A stretch of DNA of 64,000 nt from Bacillota bacterium. Lineage in GTDB: Bacteria > Bacillota > Clostridia > Lachnospirales > Lachnospiraceae. Within the stretch, counting starts at the first letter, position 1. Each line of letters begins with the position of its first letter. The stretch spans positions 4,160 through 68,159 of the forward strand of contig CABJAN010000010.1 in assembly GCA_902363515.1 (NCBI GenBank), written 5' to 3'. The notes under the pieces were generated by a model. The model worked only from the letters and a program-made list of their open reading frames with translations. It had not been told where the DNA came from and ran no database searches. This document shows positions 30,234 through 40,473 of this stretch, piece after piece. The position numbers and the translations under genes were made by a program.

Positions 30234-30653
30234 ATGCCAACATTTAACCAGTTAGTAAGAAAAGGACGTCAGACTTCCGTGAAAAAGTCTACAGCACCTG
30301 CACTTCAGAAGAGCTACAACTCTTTACAGAAAAAATCATCTGATTTATCTTCTCCACAGAAGAGAGGTGTATGTACCGCTGTTAAGACTGCTACACCAAA
30401 GAAGCCTAACTCAGCTCTTAGAAAAATCGCCAGAGTTCGTCTTTCAAACGGAATCGAAGTAACAAGCTACATTCCAGGAGAAGGTCACAACTTACAGGAG
30501 CACAGCGTTGTTCTGATCCGTGGTGGTAGAGTAAAAGACTTACCAGGTACCAGATATCATATCATTCGTGGTACATTAGATACAGCAGGTGTTGCTAACA
30601 GACGCCAGGCTCGTTCTAAATACGGTGCTAAGAGACCAAAAGATAAAAAATAG
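30234..30653 (+). CDS. rpsL: 30S ribosomal protein S12
   Basis: 139 residues. The decoding-site protein; the streptomycin-relevant segments KKPNSALRK and the later GGRVKDLPG are wild type in appearance. The start is the ATG at 30234 after AGGAGGTGAAAGG; an upstream in-frame ATT/ATG extension at 30192 is not credible. First gene of the rpsL-rpsG-fusA cluster. Confidence 0.98.
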   Translation: MPTFNQLVRKGRQTSVKKSTAPALQKSYNSLQKKSSDLSSPQKRGVCTAVKTATPKKPNSALRKIARVRLSNGIEVTSYIPGEGHNLQEHSVVLIRGGRVKDLPGTRYHIIRGTLDTAGVANRRQARSKYGAKRPKDKK

Positions 30654-31330
<677 letters not shown>

Positions 31331-31345
31331 GAGGAGGAAATCCAA

Positions 31346-33466
31346 TTGGCTGGAAGAGAATATCCGTTAGATAGAACCAGAAACATTGGTATTATGGCTC
31401 ATATTGATGCTGGTAAAACTACCACAACAGAGCGTATTCTGTATTATACCGGTGTAAACTATAAAATCGGTGATACTCACGAAGGTACTGCTACCATGGA
31501 CTGGATGGAACAGGAGCAGGAAAGAGGTATCACAATTACCTCAGCCGCTACAACATGCCACTGGACACTGCAGGAGAACTGCAAACCAAAAGCTGGTGCT
31601 CTGGAACACCGTATCAATATCATTGATACCCCAGGACACGTTGACTTTACTGTAGAAGTTGAGCGTTCTCTGCGTGTACTTGACGGTGCTGTTGGTGTAT
31701 TCTGTGCAAAGGGCGGTGTTGAACCACAGTCCGAAAATGTATGGCGTCAGGCTGACACATACAATGTACCGCGTATGGCATTCATCAATAAGATGGATAT
31801 CCTTGGTGCAGATTTCTACGGCGCTGTAGAACAGATTAAAACAAGATTAGGAAAGAATGCAATCTGCATTCAGCTCCCAATCGGTAAGGAAGATGAATTC
31901 AAAGGAATCATCGACCTGTTTGAAATGAAAGCTTACATCTATAATGATGATAAGGGTGATGATATTTCTATCGTTGATATCCCAGAAGATATGGCAGATG
32001 ATGCAGAACTGTACCGTACAGAACTGGTTGAAAAAATCTGTGAATTAGATGATGATTTAATGATGGAATATCTGGAAGGTGAAGAACCATCTACAGAAGC
32101 TTTAAAAGCTACTTTAAGAAAAGCAACATGTGAATGTGCTGCTGTTCCTGTATGCTGTGGTACAGCTTACAGAAATAAAGGTATTCAGAAACTTCTTGAT
32201 GCAGTTATTGAATTTATGCCTTCTCCATTGGATGTACCTGCTATTCAGGGTACAGACCTGGATGGTAACCCAATCGAAAAACATTCTTCTGACGATGAAC
32301 CATTTGCAGCTCTTGCATTCAAGATCATGGTTGACCCATTTGTTGGTAAGCTTGCATTCTTCCGTGTATATTCAGGAACAATCAACTCTGGTTCTTATGT
32401 TCTGAACTCTACAAAAGGAAAGAAAGAACGTGTTGGACGTATCCTTCAGATGCATGCTAACAAACGTCAGGAATTAGACAAAGTATATGCTGGTGATATC
32501 GCTGCAGCTGTAGGTCTTAAATTTACAGCAACAGGTGATACCATCTGTGATGACCAGCATCCGGTAATTCTGGAATCCATGGAATTCCCAGAACCAGTTA
32601 TCGAGCTGGCTATCGAGCCTAAGACAAAAGCAGGACAGGGTAAATTAGGTGAATCCTTAGCAAAACTTGCTGAAGAAGACCCAACCTTCCGTGCTCATAC
32701 AGATAAAGAAACAGGACAGACCATTATCGCAGGTATGGGTGAGCTTCACCTGGAAATCATTGTTGACCGTCTGCTTCGTGAATTCAAAGTAGAAGCTAAC
32801 GTAGGTGCTCCACAGGTTGCTTACAAAGAAACCTTCACAAAACCAGTTGATGTTGACAGCAAATATGCTAAACAGTCTGGTGGACGTGGACAGTATGGTC
32901 ACTGTAAAGTTAAATTCGAGCCAATGGATGCCAACGGTGAAGAACTGTTCAAGTTCGAATCCACAGTTGTTGGTGGTGCTATTCCTAAGGAATACATTCC
33001 AGCAGTTGGCGAAGGTATCGAAGAAGCTATGAAAGCCGGTATCCTTGGTGGATTCCCGGTAGTTGGTGTTTACGCTAACGTATATGATGGTTCTTACCAT
33101 GAAGTCGACTCTTCTGAAATGGCATTCCACATTGCCGGTTCTCTGGCATTTAAGGATGCTATGGCAAAGGCTTCACCGGTATTACTGGAGCCAATTATGA
33201 AGGTAGAGGTTACAACACCGGAAGATTACATGGGTGATGTTATCGGTGATATCAACTCCCGTCGTGGACGTATCGAAGGTATGGAAGATATCGGCGGAGG
33301 TAAAATGATCCGTGGATACGTTCCTCTGGCAGAAATGTTCGGATACGCAACAGACCTGCGTTCCAGAACACAGGGACGTGGTAACTACTCTATGTTCTTT
33401 GAAAAATATGAACCAGTTCCAAAATCCGTACAGGAAAAAGTTCTGGCAGGAAAAGCAAGTAAATAA
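31346..33466 (+). CDS. fusA: Elongation factor G
   Basis: 706 residues. The translocation GTPase: P-loop [15 protein letters not shown], switch [15 protein letters not shown], then domains II-V through [20 protein letters not shown]. The start is a TTG (31346) with GAGGAGG 6 bases before it, giving [15 protein letters not shown]. It is cotranscribed with rpsG. There is an insertion-free, full-length pattern. Confidence 0.98.
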   Translation: MAGREYPLDRTRNIGIMAHIDAGKTTTTERILYYTGVNYKIGDTHEGTATMDWMEQEQERGITITSAATTCHWTLQENCKPKAGALEHRINIIDTPGHVDFTVEVERSLRVLDGAVGVFCAKGGVEPQSENVWRQADTYNVPRMAFINKMDILGADFYGAVEQIKTRLGKNAICIQLPIGKEDEFKGIIDLFEMKAYIYNDDKGDDISIVDIPEDMADDAELYRTELVEKICELDDDLMMEYLEGEEPSTEALKATLRKATCECAAVPVCCGTAYRNKGIQKLLDAVIEFMPSPLDVPAIQGTDLDGNPIEKHSSDDEPFAALAFKIMVDPFVGKLAFFRVYSGTINSGSYVLNSTKGKKERVGRILQMHANKRQELDKVYAGDIAAAVGLKFTATGDTICDDQHPVILESMEFPEPVIELAIEPKTKAGQGKLGESLAKLAEEDPTFRAHTDKETGQTIIAGMGELHLEIIVDRLLREFKVEANVGAPQVAYKETFTKPVDVDSKYAKQSGGRGQYGHCKVKFEPMDANGEELFKFESTVVGGAIPKEYIPAVGEGIEEAMKAGILGGFPVVGVYANVYDGSYHEVDSSEMAFHIAGSLAFKDAMAKASPVLLEPIMKVEVTTPEDYMGDVIGDINSRRGRIEGMEDIGGGKMIRGYVPLAEMFGYATDLRSRTQGRGNYSMFFEKYEPVPKSVQEKVLAGKASK

Positions 33467-33511
33467 TTATTGTATTTACGGGCTTAACCTGGATTTTTAG
33501 ACAAATTAAAC

Positions 33512-33540
33512 TTGCAAATATCCTTGATTTGCAATATAAT
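33512..33540 (+). promoter_or_regulatory. tuf promoter
   Basis: TTGCAA (33512-33517), 17-bp spacer, TATAAT (33535-33540). tuf thus has its own promoter besides any read-through from fusA; no terminator is visible between the two genes. Confidence 0.8.
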
Positions 33541-33645
33541 CAAGGGTAGCAGGTTGATTTTATCAGCCGCCTCGTTATGAGGCATCAAAATCTAAATTAA
33601 TAATTGCCCAAACGGGGCGCATGTTAAACAAGGAGGACATTCAAA

Positions 33646-34833
33646 ATGGCTAAAGCTAAATTTGAAAGAAGCAAACCGCATTGTAACATCGGTACCATCG
33701 GACACGTTGACCATGGTAAAACAACTTTAACAGCTGCTATCACAAAAGTTCTTGCTACAAGAGTTGCTGGTAACACTGCTACAGATTTCGAAAACATCGA
33801 TAAAGCTCCAGAAGAAAGAGAACGTGGTATCACAATCTCTACTTCTCACGTAGAATATGAAACAGAAAAACGTCACTACGCTCACGTTGACTGCCCAGGA
33901 CATGCTGACTACGTTAAGAACATGATCACAGGTGCAGCTCAGATGGACGGTGCTATCTTAGTAGTTGCTGCTACAGATGGTGTTATGGCTCAGACAAAAG
34001 AACACATCCTTCTGTCTCGTCAGGTTAACGTTCCATACATCGTTGTATTCATGAACAAATGTGATATGGTTGACGACGAAGAATTACTTGAATTAGTAGA
34101 AATGGAAATCGTTGAGCAGTTAGAGGAATATGACTTCACAGACTGCCCAATCATCAAAGGTTCTGCTCTGAAAGCTCTGGAAGATCCAAACGGTCCATGG
34201 GGCGACAAGATCATGGAACTTATGGATGCTGTTGACAGCTTCATTCCAGATCCAGAACGTGATACAGATAAAAACTTCATCATGCCTGTAGAAGACGTAT
34301 TCTCTATCACAGGTCGTGGTACAGTTGCTACTGGTAGAGTAGAAGCTGGTACTCTTCATGTATCTGACGAAGTTGAAATCGTTGGTCTGAAAGAAGAAAC
34401 ACGTAAAGTAGTTGTAACTGGTATCGAAATGTTCCGTAAACTGTTAGACGAAGCTCAGGCTGGTGATAACATCGGTGCTCTTCTTCGTGGTGTTCAGAGA
34501 AACGAAATCGAAAGAGGACAGGTTCTCGCTAAACCAGGAAGCATCAAATGCCATACAAAATTCACAGCTCAGGTTTACGTACTGAAAAAAGACGAAGGTG
34601 GCCGTCATACACCATTCTTCAACAACTACCGTCCACAGTTCTACTTCAGAACAACAGACGTAACAGGTGTATGTAACTTACCAGAAGGTACAGAAATGTG
34701 CATGCCTGGCGATAACATCGAAATGACTATTGAACTGATTCACCCAATTGCTATGGAGCAGGGTCTTAGATTCGCTATCCGTGAAGGTGGACGTACAGTA
34801 GGATCAGGTGCTGTTGCATCTATCATTGAGTAA
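33646..34833 (+). CDS. tuf: Elongation factor Tu
   Basis: 395 residues. GTPase motifs [22 protein letters not shown] and NKCDM are intact; domains II and III are complete and end in [10 protein letters not shown]. It delivers aminoacyl-tRNA to the ribosome. AAGGAGG precedes the ATG. Codon use is strongly biased, as expected for a very highly expressed gene. Confidence 0.99.
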   Translation: MAKAKFERSKPHCNIGTIGHVDHGKTTLTAAITKVLATRVAGNTATDFENIDKAPEERERGITISTSHVEYETEKRHYAHVDCPGHADYVKNMITGAAQMDGAILVVAATDGVMAQTKEHILLSRQVNVPYIVVFMNKCDMVDDEELLELVEMEIVEQLEEYDFTDCPIIKGSALKALEDPNGPWGDKIMELMDAVDSFIPDPERDTDKNFIMPVEDVFSITGRGTVATGRVEAGTLHVSDEVEIVGLKEETRKVVVTGIEMFRKLLDEAQAGDNIGALLRGVQRNEIERGQVLAKPGSIKCHTKFTAQVYVLKKDEGGRHTPFFNNYRPQFYFRTTDVTGVCNLPEGTEMCMPGDNIEMTIELIHPIAMEQGLRFAIREGGRTVGSGAVASIIE

Positions 34834-34851
34834 TTTGCGATAAGCAATGAG

Positions 34852-34972
34852 CAGTACAGATTCAAGGATAATGGACGGTGGGGGCTTGCTCACACAAGAC
34901 CATTAGACGCAGAATCTATGGGGCGAATGCCCCGACTGAGATGAAGCGCAGCGGAATCGAAGTTGTGTACTG
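34852..34972 (+). ncRNA. Candidate structured RNA downstream of tuf
   Basis: About 120 bases can fold into a junction. The outer stem is CAGTACA (34852) with TGTACTG (34966), extended by GATTC (34859) with GAATC (34954). One arm is TAATGG (34869) / CCATTA (34900); another is GGGGC-GAAT-GCCCC (34920-34933). No known RNA family is recognised. It may be an independent small RNA or the structured 3' UTR of tuf. The folding is by eye. Confidence 0.4.
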
Positions 34973-35043
34973 TGGATGACTTGATAGAACCAAATTTAAA
35001 AATATAGAGTATCGAAAGATACATTGTGTCCAAGCGTAAGATA

Positions 35044-35073
35044 CCCCGGAACCGTAAGGTTTCCGGGGTTTTT
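35044..35073 (+). terminator. tuf terminator
   Basis: CCCCGGAACC-GTAA-GGTTTCCGGGG followed by TTTTT. The flanking TAAGATA / TATCTTA extends the stem. Confidence 0.92.
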
Positions 35074-35130
35074 CTGTTAGTATCTTATGGTGTCTGAAAA
35101 TATAGAAAAAACCCAGCGGAGGCTAAAAAT

Positions 35131-35355
35131 ATGAGCATATTTGAATATGACCAGGAAAAGCATATGCAGCAGGAGAGAGAGGAAGCCTGGGAGAAAGGAA
35201 GAACTCAGGGGGAACATGATATGCTCTGCAAACTTGTGGAGAAGAAATTGAACAAGGGGAAAACCATAATCCAGATTGCAGAGGAATTAGAAGAGAGTGA
35301 AGCAGTGATAAAAGAAATTTTAGAGGATAAAAGAGACCAGAAAACAGGAATTTAA
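35131..35355 (+). CDS. Orphan small protein resembling an Rpn C-terminal tail
   Basis: 74 residues, highly charged and helical. It looks like the tail of Rpn nucleases alone: IFEYDQEKHMQQEREEAW, then KGRTQGE, then a C-terminal IAEELEESEAVIKEIL that matches the helix-turn-helix-like ending seen in the Rpn genes at 12965 and 53742. GCGGAGG is 8 bases before the ATG. No nuclease domain precedes it; tuf's terminator lies directly upstream. It is either a remnant of a deleted rpn gene or a free-standing version of the internal product. Confidence 0.6.
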   Translation: MSIFEYDQEKHMQQEREEAWEKGRTQGEHDMLCKLVEKKLNKGKTIIQIAEELEESEAVIKEILEDKRDQKTGI

Positions 35356-35377
35356 GAGCAGTATAAGGAGCGACAAG

Positions 35378-37273
35378 ATGGACAGTGTTGTGAAACAAGG
35401 GATGAGGATTCAGTTTAATGAGGAGGCCTTGAGATTTGCTTTTCAAAGAGAAAATGGTGTTCTGTGGAAATGGGATGAGTCATATAGGCCCTACATGGAA
35501 TGTAAAAGTGGAAAAATTTATTTTTCTGATGCCAGACGGATTTCCCACCAAGTCTTTCATTCCGGGGTGGGAGATGGGATTTTGAGTACATATCGTGGTT
35601 TTGAAAATCATGGAGGGGAGGTGCCTTTTGAATTTCAGACTCTTGTGTGGGTAGAAAATGCAACACAGGATGTATACTGTGAATGGATTCCTATTTGTGA
35701 GGAGGGACTGAAGGTTGAGAAGATATTTTGGCCTGGTCCCATGGAGTTTCGAGAACCGCGAGATAATTGGTATACACTTTTAAATAACCGTCAGGGCATG
35801 TTGATTCCAAACACCTGGGAAACAGAGTTGGAGACACCGGTTTTTGATGGATTTTTTGGAACCGCAGGAGCTTATATGCCCTGGTTTGCTCAGGTGAGGG
35901 AAAGAGAGGGGTATCTGGCAGTATGTGTGACACCTTGGAATGCAGGATATCAGGCAGAACATCCTGCCAAAGGGCCTTATACAAGAGTTGGAATCCGGTT
36001 TGAGTCAAGTCTTGGGAAGATGGATTATCGCCGGATTGTGAAGTACACTTTTTTAAGTGACTGTGACTACAACGATATTTGTAAAGTTTACAGAAATTAT
36101 GTGAATGAACAGGGAAGGCTGCGTACCCTGGAAGAAAAGGCGATTCGGAATCCTTCTGTGAATGATTTAATTGGCTGTGCTTTTGTACATCAGGGAATTA
36201 AAACTTTTGTACAACTGGATTCAGAGTTCTATGATCCGCAGAATCCGGAGAAAAATAATCATGTGACATCTTTTGCAAAAAGAGAGGAAGACATCCGGTA
36301 TTTTCATGAGATGGGTGTAGAAAAGTTGTATTTGCATCTGGATGGATGGGCAGAGCCTGGTTATGATAATTGTCATCCGGATTATACCCCTGCCTGTGAA
36401 GAAGCAGGCGGCTGGAAGGGCATGAAATCCCTGGTGGATACTGTGCATAAATGTGGATTTCTGTTTGGAATTCATGACCAGTATCGGGATTACTATTTGT
36501 CAGCATCCAGTTTTGATGAAAATTTTGCATGTCATTTACCAGATGGAACCATTCCAAGGCATAGAAGATGGGCAGGAGGATCCCAGTCCTATCTTTGCGG
36601 GACTCAGGCGCCTTATTATGTGAAGCGTAATTTTGAGGAATTGGCAAAGCATGGTATTCAGTTGGACTGTGCATATCTGGATGTATTTACCTGTAATGAA
36701 GGCGATGAATGTGATAATCCCATGCACCGTATGACCAGAAAAGAGTGTTATGAGTATCGCTGTCGCTGTTTTGAATATCTTCTGAAAAATGGAATTCTTT
36801 CCAGTTCAGAAGAAGTGAATGACTGGGCAGTGCCAAGCCAGATTTTCTGTCATTATGCGCCCTATGATTTTATGATGCAAAAGCCTGGTACACCGAAGCA
36901 GGGGCTGGCGGTACCCCTATATAACCTGGTATACCATGACTGCGTCATTCAGCCCTGGATGATGGAAAAAGTCAGTGAAGAGGAAGATTATATGCTTTAT
37001 GCATTGTTAAATGGAGGCGCTCCCTATTTGGTGCGAGATGCTGCTTATCCAAATATTGATGGTGCTTTTGATGAGAATGTGAAAATCAGTCTGGAAGAAC
37101 AGATAGAAAGAGCGAAGGTGGTTTCTGTATTTCAAGAAAAGGTTGGGAAACGGGAAATGCTACGCCATGAATTTGTAGATGGAAATCCGAAGGTGCAGAA
37201 AACTACTTTTGCAGGGGGGATTTCTGTGGTGGTGGATTTTGAGAAGCAGAAGTATGAAATCAGAGAAGATTAA
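35378..37273 (+). CDS. GH129-like alpha-N-acetylgalactosaminidase candidate
   Basis: 631 residues, no signal peptide. The architecture is a beta-rich N-terminal domain (about 1-270), a TIM barrel with YLDVFTCNEG and SSEEVNDW, and a short C-terminal domain. Asp435 in the first motif and Glu478 in the second are the candidate nucleophile and acid/base. As I recall, the bifidobacterial GH129 enzyme NagBb is nearly the same length and uses residues of the same numbers; this should be checked. Such enzymes release GalNAc from mucin-type O-glycans inside the cell. AAGGAG precedes the ATG. A DUF5696-type hydrolase is the alternative name. Confidence 0.6.
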   Translation: MDSVVKQGMRIQFNEEALRFAFQRENGVLWKWDESYRPYMECKSGKIYFSDARRISHQVFHSGVGDGILSTYRGFENHGGEVPFEFQTLVWVENATQDVYCEWIPICEEGLKVEKIFWPGPMEFREPRDNWYTLLNNRQGMLIPNTWETELETPVFDGFFGTAGAYMPWFAQVREREGYLAVCVTPWNAGYQAEHPAKGPYTRVGIRFESSLGKMDYRRIVKYTFLSDCDYNDICKVYRNYVNEQGRLRTLEEKAIRNPSVNDLIGCAFVHQGIKTFVQLDSEFYDPQNPEKNNHVTSFAKREEDIRYFHEMGVEKLYLHLDGWAEPGYDNCHPDYTPACEEAGGWKGMKSLVDTVHKCGFLFGIHDQYRDYYLSASSFDENFACHLPDGTIPRHRRWAGGSQSYLCGTQAPYYVKRNFEELAKHGIQLDCAYLDVFTCNEGDECDNPMHRMTRKECYEYRCRCFEYLLKNGILSSSEEVNDWAVPSQIFCHYAPYDFMMQKPGTPKQGLAVPLYNLVYHDCVIQPWMMEKVSEEEDYMLYALLNGGAPYLVRDAAYPNIDGAFDENVKISLEEQIERAKVVSVFQEKVGKREMLRHEFVDGNPKVQKTTFAGGISVVVDFEKQKYEIRED

Positions 37274-37282
37274 AACACATTC

Positions 37283-37345
37283 TTGACACCTCCGGTATCT
37301 TGTAATACAATATACTCAAAGATAGTATTATGTATTGCAAGATAC
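37283..37345 (+). promoter_or_regulatory. padR promoter with large palindromic operator
   Basis: TTGACA (37283-37288), 17-bp spacer, TACAAT (37306-37311). GTATCTTGTAATAC (37295-37308) and GTATTGCAAGATAC (37332-37345) are inverted repeats with one mismatch in 14. Inside them ATACAATATACT faces AGTATTATGTAT, so 51 bases form one imperfect palindrome centred on CAAAG. It covers the -10, the transcription start and reaches the ribosome-binding site: a clear autorepression operator. Confidence 0.85.
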
Positions 37346-37359
37346 TGGAGGTGATTTTT

Positions 37360-37683
37360 TTGATACCTTCTCAGATGTTGAAGGGAACCCTGGAAGGATG
37401 TGTATTGAAAGTAATCAGTGACAATGAAACTTACGGATATGAAATTTCCCAGAAACTTTTGGAATATGGATTTGAAGGAATCTCAGAAGGCACCATTTAT
37501 CCTCTTCTTCTTCGCATGGAGAAGAATGGATTGATAGAAGCAGAATATAAAGCTTCTATTTTAGGTCCAAAGAGAAAGTATTTTTCTATTACAGAGAAAG
37601 GCAGAGAGGAACTGGAGCAGTTTTTGAAAAGTTTCAGGGAACTGGAAGCAGCGGTGAATCATGTGTTTGGACTGGAGGTGTAA
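37360..37683 (+). CDS. PadR-family transcriptional regulator
   Basis: 107 residues. Winged helix-turn-helix with the family pattern GTLEGCVLKVISDNETYGYEISQKL and GTIYPLLLRMEKNGLIEAEY, then a dimerising C-terminal helix. The start is a TTG at 37360, 5 bases after GGAGGTGA; the ATG at 37330 lies upstream of that site inside the operator. It should repress its own operon and the membrane protein behind it, a common pairing. Confidence 0.9.
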   Translation: MIPSQMLKGTLEGCVLKVISDNETYGYEISQKLLEYGFEGISEGTIYPLLLRMEKNGLIEAEYKASILGPKRKYFSITEKGREELEQFLKSFRELEAAVNHVFGLEV

Positions 37684-37686
37684 TGT

Positions 37687-38244
37687 ATGAGGCAGAGTGC
37701 AGCAGAATTGAAGAATCGGAATAACAGGAGAGACAGAATGCTGTCCATGGAAAATAAGGAATGGATGACAAAAATTGTCTGTTATTTAAGAACCAGAAGT
37801 GTGGAAGAGCAAAGACTGGAGGATATTACGGATATGCTGCTGGAGGCACAGGGCAGAGGAGAAAGCGCAGACCAGGTATTAGGTGGAAATTATCAGCAGT
37901 TTTGTGATGAGATTGTGGACAGTCTGGGAGAACATGAAGAGGATATAAAATCAAAGAGAAACTTTGGAATTTTTGTAGCATGGCTGCCATGGCTTGGGAT
38001 GGTTGTTTCGGGATTTGCGGCATTTCTGGCTGTTTGGAAGGGACATGTGTGGAGTTTGGAGGAATGGCTTTATACTATGATGTATCTGGTTCTTCATGTG
38101 GCGATTGCGCTGGTGGTTAAGGTTTGTACCAGAAAGTCGCTGGATATTAGGATGAAATACTTTTTTGAAGGAAAAAGAGTATGGGTGCCTGTATTGACAA
38201 CTTTGTTTTTCCTGGTGGGACAGGGGATGTTTTATTTGGGGTAA
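37687..38244 (+). CDS. PadR-associated membrane protein (DUF1048/DUF1700-like)
   Basis: 185 residues. A soluble helical N-terminal half (about 1-95) carries pattern RLEDITDMLLEAQGRGESADQVLG, as in small proteins paired with PadR regulators. Three or four predicted TM helices follow (about 97-120, 130-150, 165-183). It begins 4 bases after the padR stop, with GGAGGTGTA upstream, so the two are coupled. The function is unknown; such pairs often respond to envelope stress. Confidence 0.6.
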   Translation: MRQSAAELKNRNNRRDRMLSMENKEWMTKIVCYLRTRSVEEQRLEDITDMLLEAQGRGESADQVLGGNYQQFCDEIVDSLGEHEEDIKSKRNFGIFVAWLPWLGMVVSGFAAFLAVWKGHVWSLEEWLYTMMYLVLHVAIALVVKVCTRKSLDIRMKYFFEGKRVWVPVLTTLFFLVGQGMFYLG

Positions 38245-38269
38245 GAGGGAGAAAAGATAGCGGCATGTA

Positions 38270-38299
38270 TTGTGACAGGCAGGAAGATTATGATATGAT
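38270..38299 (+). promoter_or_regulatory. Promoter of the DUF1016 nuclease operon
   Basis: TTGTGA (38270-38275), 18-bp spacer, TATGAT (38294-38299) with an extended TGA before it. Confidence 0.55.
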
Positions 38300-38371
38300 A
38301 AGATTCATATAAGAGAACTTTTTTAATGGTTCGTGCTATATATCTGGGTGAAAATGGTTTAGGAGGACATG

Positions 38372-39466
38372 ATGGGAGAAAAATTGACGATGGAGAACGT
38401 TAATTTTACAGAAGATAAGTTAGATAATCTTTGCAAAAATGCTATTGAATTAATCCATTATTCCAGAAGTGTTGTGCAAAGAGAAGTTAATTTGATCCAG
38501 GTAATAACTTATTTTACCTTGGGGAAATGGATTGTTGAAGTTCAGCAGGATGGAGAATGTAGGGCACAGTATGGGAAAAAGGTACTAATAGTTTTATCAG
38601 AGGTATTAAACAAACAATTTAAAAAGGGATTTTCAGTTGCAACCTTAACAAATATACGTAAATTTTATTTAACATATCAGAGTCGGATTCCAGAAGCGGT
38701 AGTTCGAGAATTTGTGATCAGAAAATCGCAACCGCCGGTTACGAAATTGGAAAAAGAATCTCTATTTCAGTTATCTTGGTCTCATTACTTGATTTTGATG
38801 CGGATTGAAAATGAAGAAGAGAGAAATTTCTATGAGCAGCAGGCATTGAAAGAAGGATGGGGAAAGAGAGAACTGCAGCGCCAATATGGAAGTTCTTTAT
38901 ATGAAAGGCTTTTGATTGGAAAGGATAAGGAGAAAATTTTAGCAACATCTCAAAAGGGGCAGATTATAGAAAAACCAGGAGATATTGTAAAGGATCCCTA
39001 CGTTTTGGAATTTTTAGGACTAGATGAAAAAATAGATTTTTCTGAAACAGAATTGGAAACCCGGTTGATTAATCATTTGCAGGAGTTTTTATTAGAACTT
39101 GGAACTGGGTTTGCTTTTGTAGCACGACAGAAACGATTTACTTTTGAAGAAGATCATTTTAGAGTGGATTTGGTATTTTATAATCGCCTGTTACAATGTT
39201 TTGTGTTGTTCGATTTAAAAACAGAAAAATTGCGGCATCAGGATTTAGGACAAATGCAGATGTATGTAAATTATTATGATCGTTATGAAAAGCAAGATTT
39301 CGAAAATCCTACCATTGGTATTCTGATGTGCCCAGATAAGAATGATGCAATGGTAGAATTAACATTACCGGAGAATTCTAATATATATGCATCAAAGTAT
39401 CAGCTTTATTTACCAGATAAAAAGTTACTGCAGGATAAGTTAAAAGAATGGATGGAAGAGATATGA
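38372..39466 (+). CDS. DUF1016 (YhcG-type) PD-(D/E)XK nuclease
   Basis: 364 residues. The N-terminal DUF1016 helical domain (YFTLGKWIVEVQQDGECRAQ, LTNIRKFYLTYQ) is followed by a PD-(D/E)XK nuclease domain. The catalytic residues are visible as Asp in FRVDLVFYN (about 266) and DLK in VLFDLKTEK (about 280-282). The family occurs as solo nucleases, often near restriction or defence genes. Here it lacks partner genes of that type. The ATG at 38372 is 5 bases from AGGAGG. Its stop overlaps the next start (ATGA). Confidence 0.88.
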   Translation: MGEKLTMENVNFTEDKLDNLCKNAIELIHYSRSVVQREVNLIQVITYFTLGKWIVEVQQDGECRAQYGKKVLIVLSEVLNKQFKKGFSVATLTNIRKFYLTYQSRIPEAVVREFVIRKSQPPVTKLEKESLFQLSWSHYLILMRIENEEERNFYEQQALKEGWGKRELQRQYGSSLYERLLIGKDKEKILATSQKGQIIEKPGDIVKDPYVLEFLGLDEKIDFSETELETRLINHLQEFLLELGTGFAFVARQKRFTFEEDHFRVDLVFYNRLLQCFVLFDLKTEKLRHQDLGQMQMYVNYYDRYEKQDFENPTIGILMCPDKNDAMVELTLPENSNIYASKYQLYLPDKKLLQDKLKEWMEEI

Positions 39467-40458
39467 CAAAAACCATGCACCTGTTTCTAAAAGCCCTTTC
39501 CGACCCGGACACCAAGCTGGATGTGCAGAAGTCCCGCCGGATTATGAATTTGAAGATTTTAGATCCATTTAAACCTTTTTATAGAACTCTTGATACAAAG
39601 ATATACCGCGAGAATCGTGAGATTCCCATGCGGATTTACTTTCCCAATGAGGAGTCCTATGATACCGTAGATATTGAGGAATTTCAGGAGAAAAATGCAA
39701 AACTTGATACGGGTTCCATGGGGGATAATTCCTATCCGGTGATTCTTTATATCCATGGAGGAGGATTTGTGACAGAGAGTGTGGAGTCTTATAACCGGGT
39801 GTGCTGGAATCTGGCGAAGCACACGAAACATGTAGTGGTTTCCATTGATTATCCGTTGGCTCCTGAGCATCGTTTTCCTACACAGATTGAAGATTGTTAT
39901 GCAGTGGCAAAGGCAGTGTTTACAGATAGAAGTATTTTAAATACTGTACCGGAAGCGATTACCATTATGGGGGATAGTGCCGGAGGGAATCTGGCGGCAG
40001 CAGTTTCTCTTATGGCAAGGGACAGAGGTGAATTTCTCCCTCTGCGCCAGATTTTGATTTATCCCTGTGTGAATAACAATTATGAGGAAAATAATGGCTT
40101 TCCTTCGGTTATGGAGAATGGAGAAGATTATCTGCTGACCAGACAGAATATGAAGGACTATCTGGAGTATTATGAGAGTAGTCCAGAAGATAGGGAAAAT
40201 CCTTATTTTGCCCCTCTTTTGGCGGAAAATCTTGAAGGACTGCCAAAAACCCTGGTGATTACAGCGGAGCTTGACCCTTTGCGGGACGAAGGGGAAGAGT
40301 TTGCAAAAAGATTGAGCCAGGCTGGGAATGAGGTGGAACACCATAGAATTGACCAGGCAATTCATGGTTTTTTCCTGTTGGAACCACTATATTCCGGGGT
40401 GCGGGAAGTTTATGATTATGTAAATGATTTTTTAGGAAGAGAGATAGAGAGCTGCTAA
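39463..40458 (+). CDS. Alpha/beta hydrolase, HSL-like esterase
   Basis: 331 residues. HGGGF (98-102, oxyanion hole) and GDSAGG with Ser172 nucleophile identify the hormone-sensitive-lipase group; Asp in AELDPLRDEG and His in AIHGFFLL complete the triad. It is cytosolic and presumably acts on short acyl esters. Its ATG overlaps the nuclease stop, and the condensation-like gene follows after 15 bases. It forms a recurring trio with the next two genes, as far as I recall from other Clostridia. Confidence 0.88.
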   Translation: MTKTMHLFLKALSDPDTKLDVQKSRRIMNLKILDPFKPFYRTLDTKIYRENREIPMRIYFPNEESYDTVDIEEFQEKNAKLDTGSMGDNSYPVILYIHGGGFVTESVESYNRVCWNLAKHTKHVVVSIDYPLAPEHRFPTQIEDCYAVAKAVFTDRSILNTVPEAITIMGDSAGGNLAAAVSLMARDRGEFLPLRQILIYPCVNNNYEENNGFPSVMENGEDYLLTRQNMKDYLEYYESSPEDRENPYFAPLLAENLEGLPKTLVITAELDPLRDEGEEFAKRLSQAGNEVEHHRIDQAIHGFFLLEPLYSGVREVYDYVNDFLGREIESC

Positions 40459-40473
40459 GGAGGTGTAAGTGCC

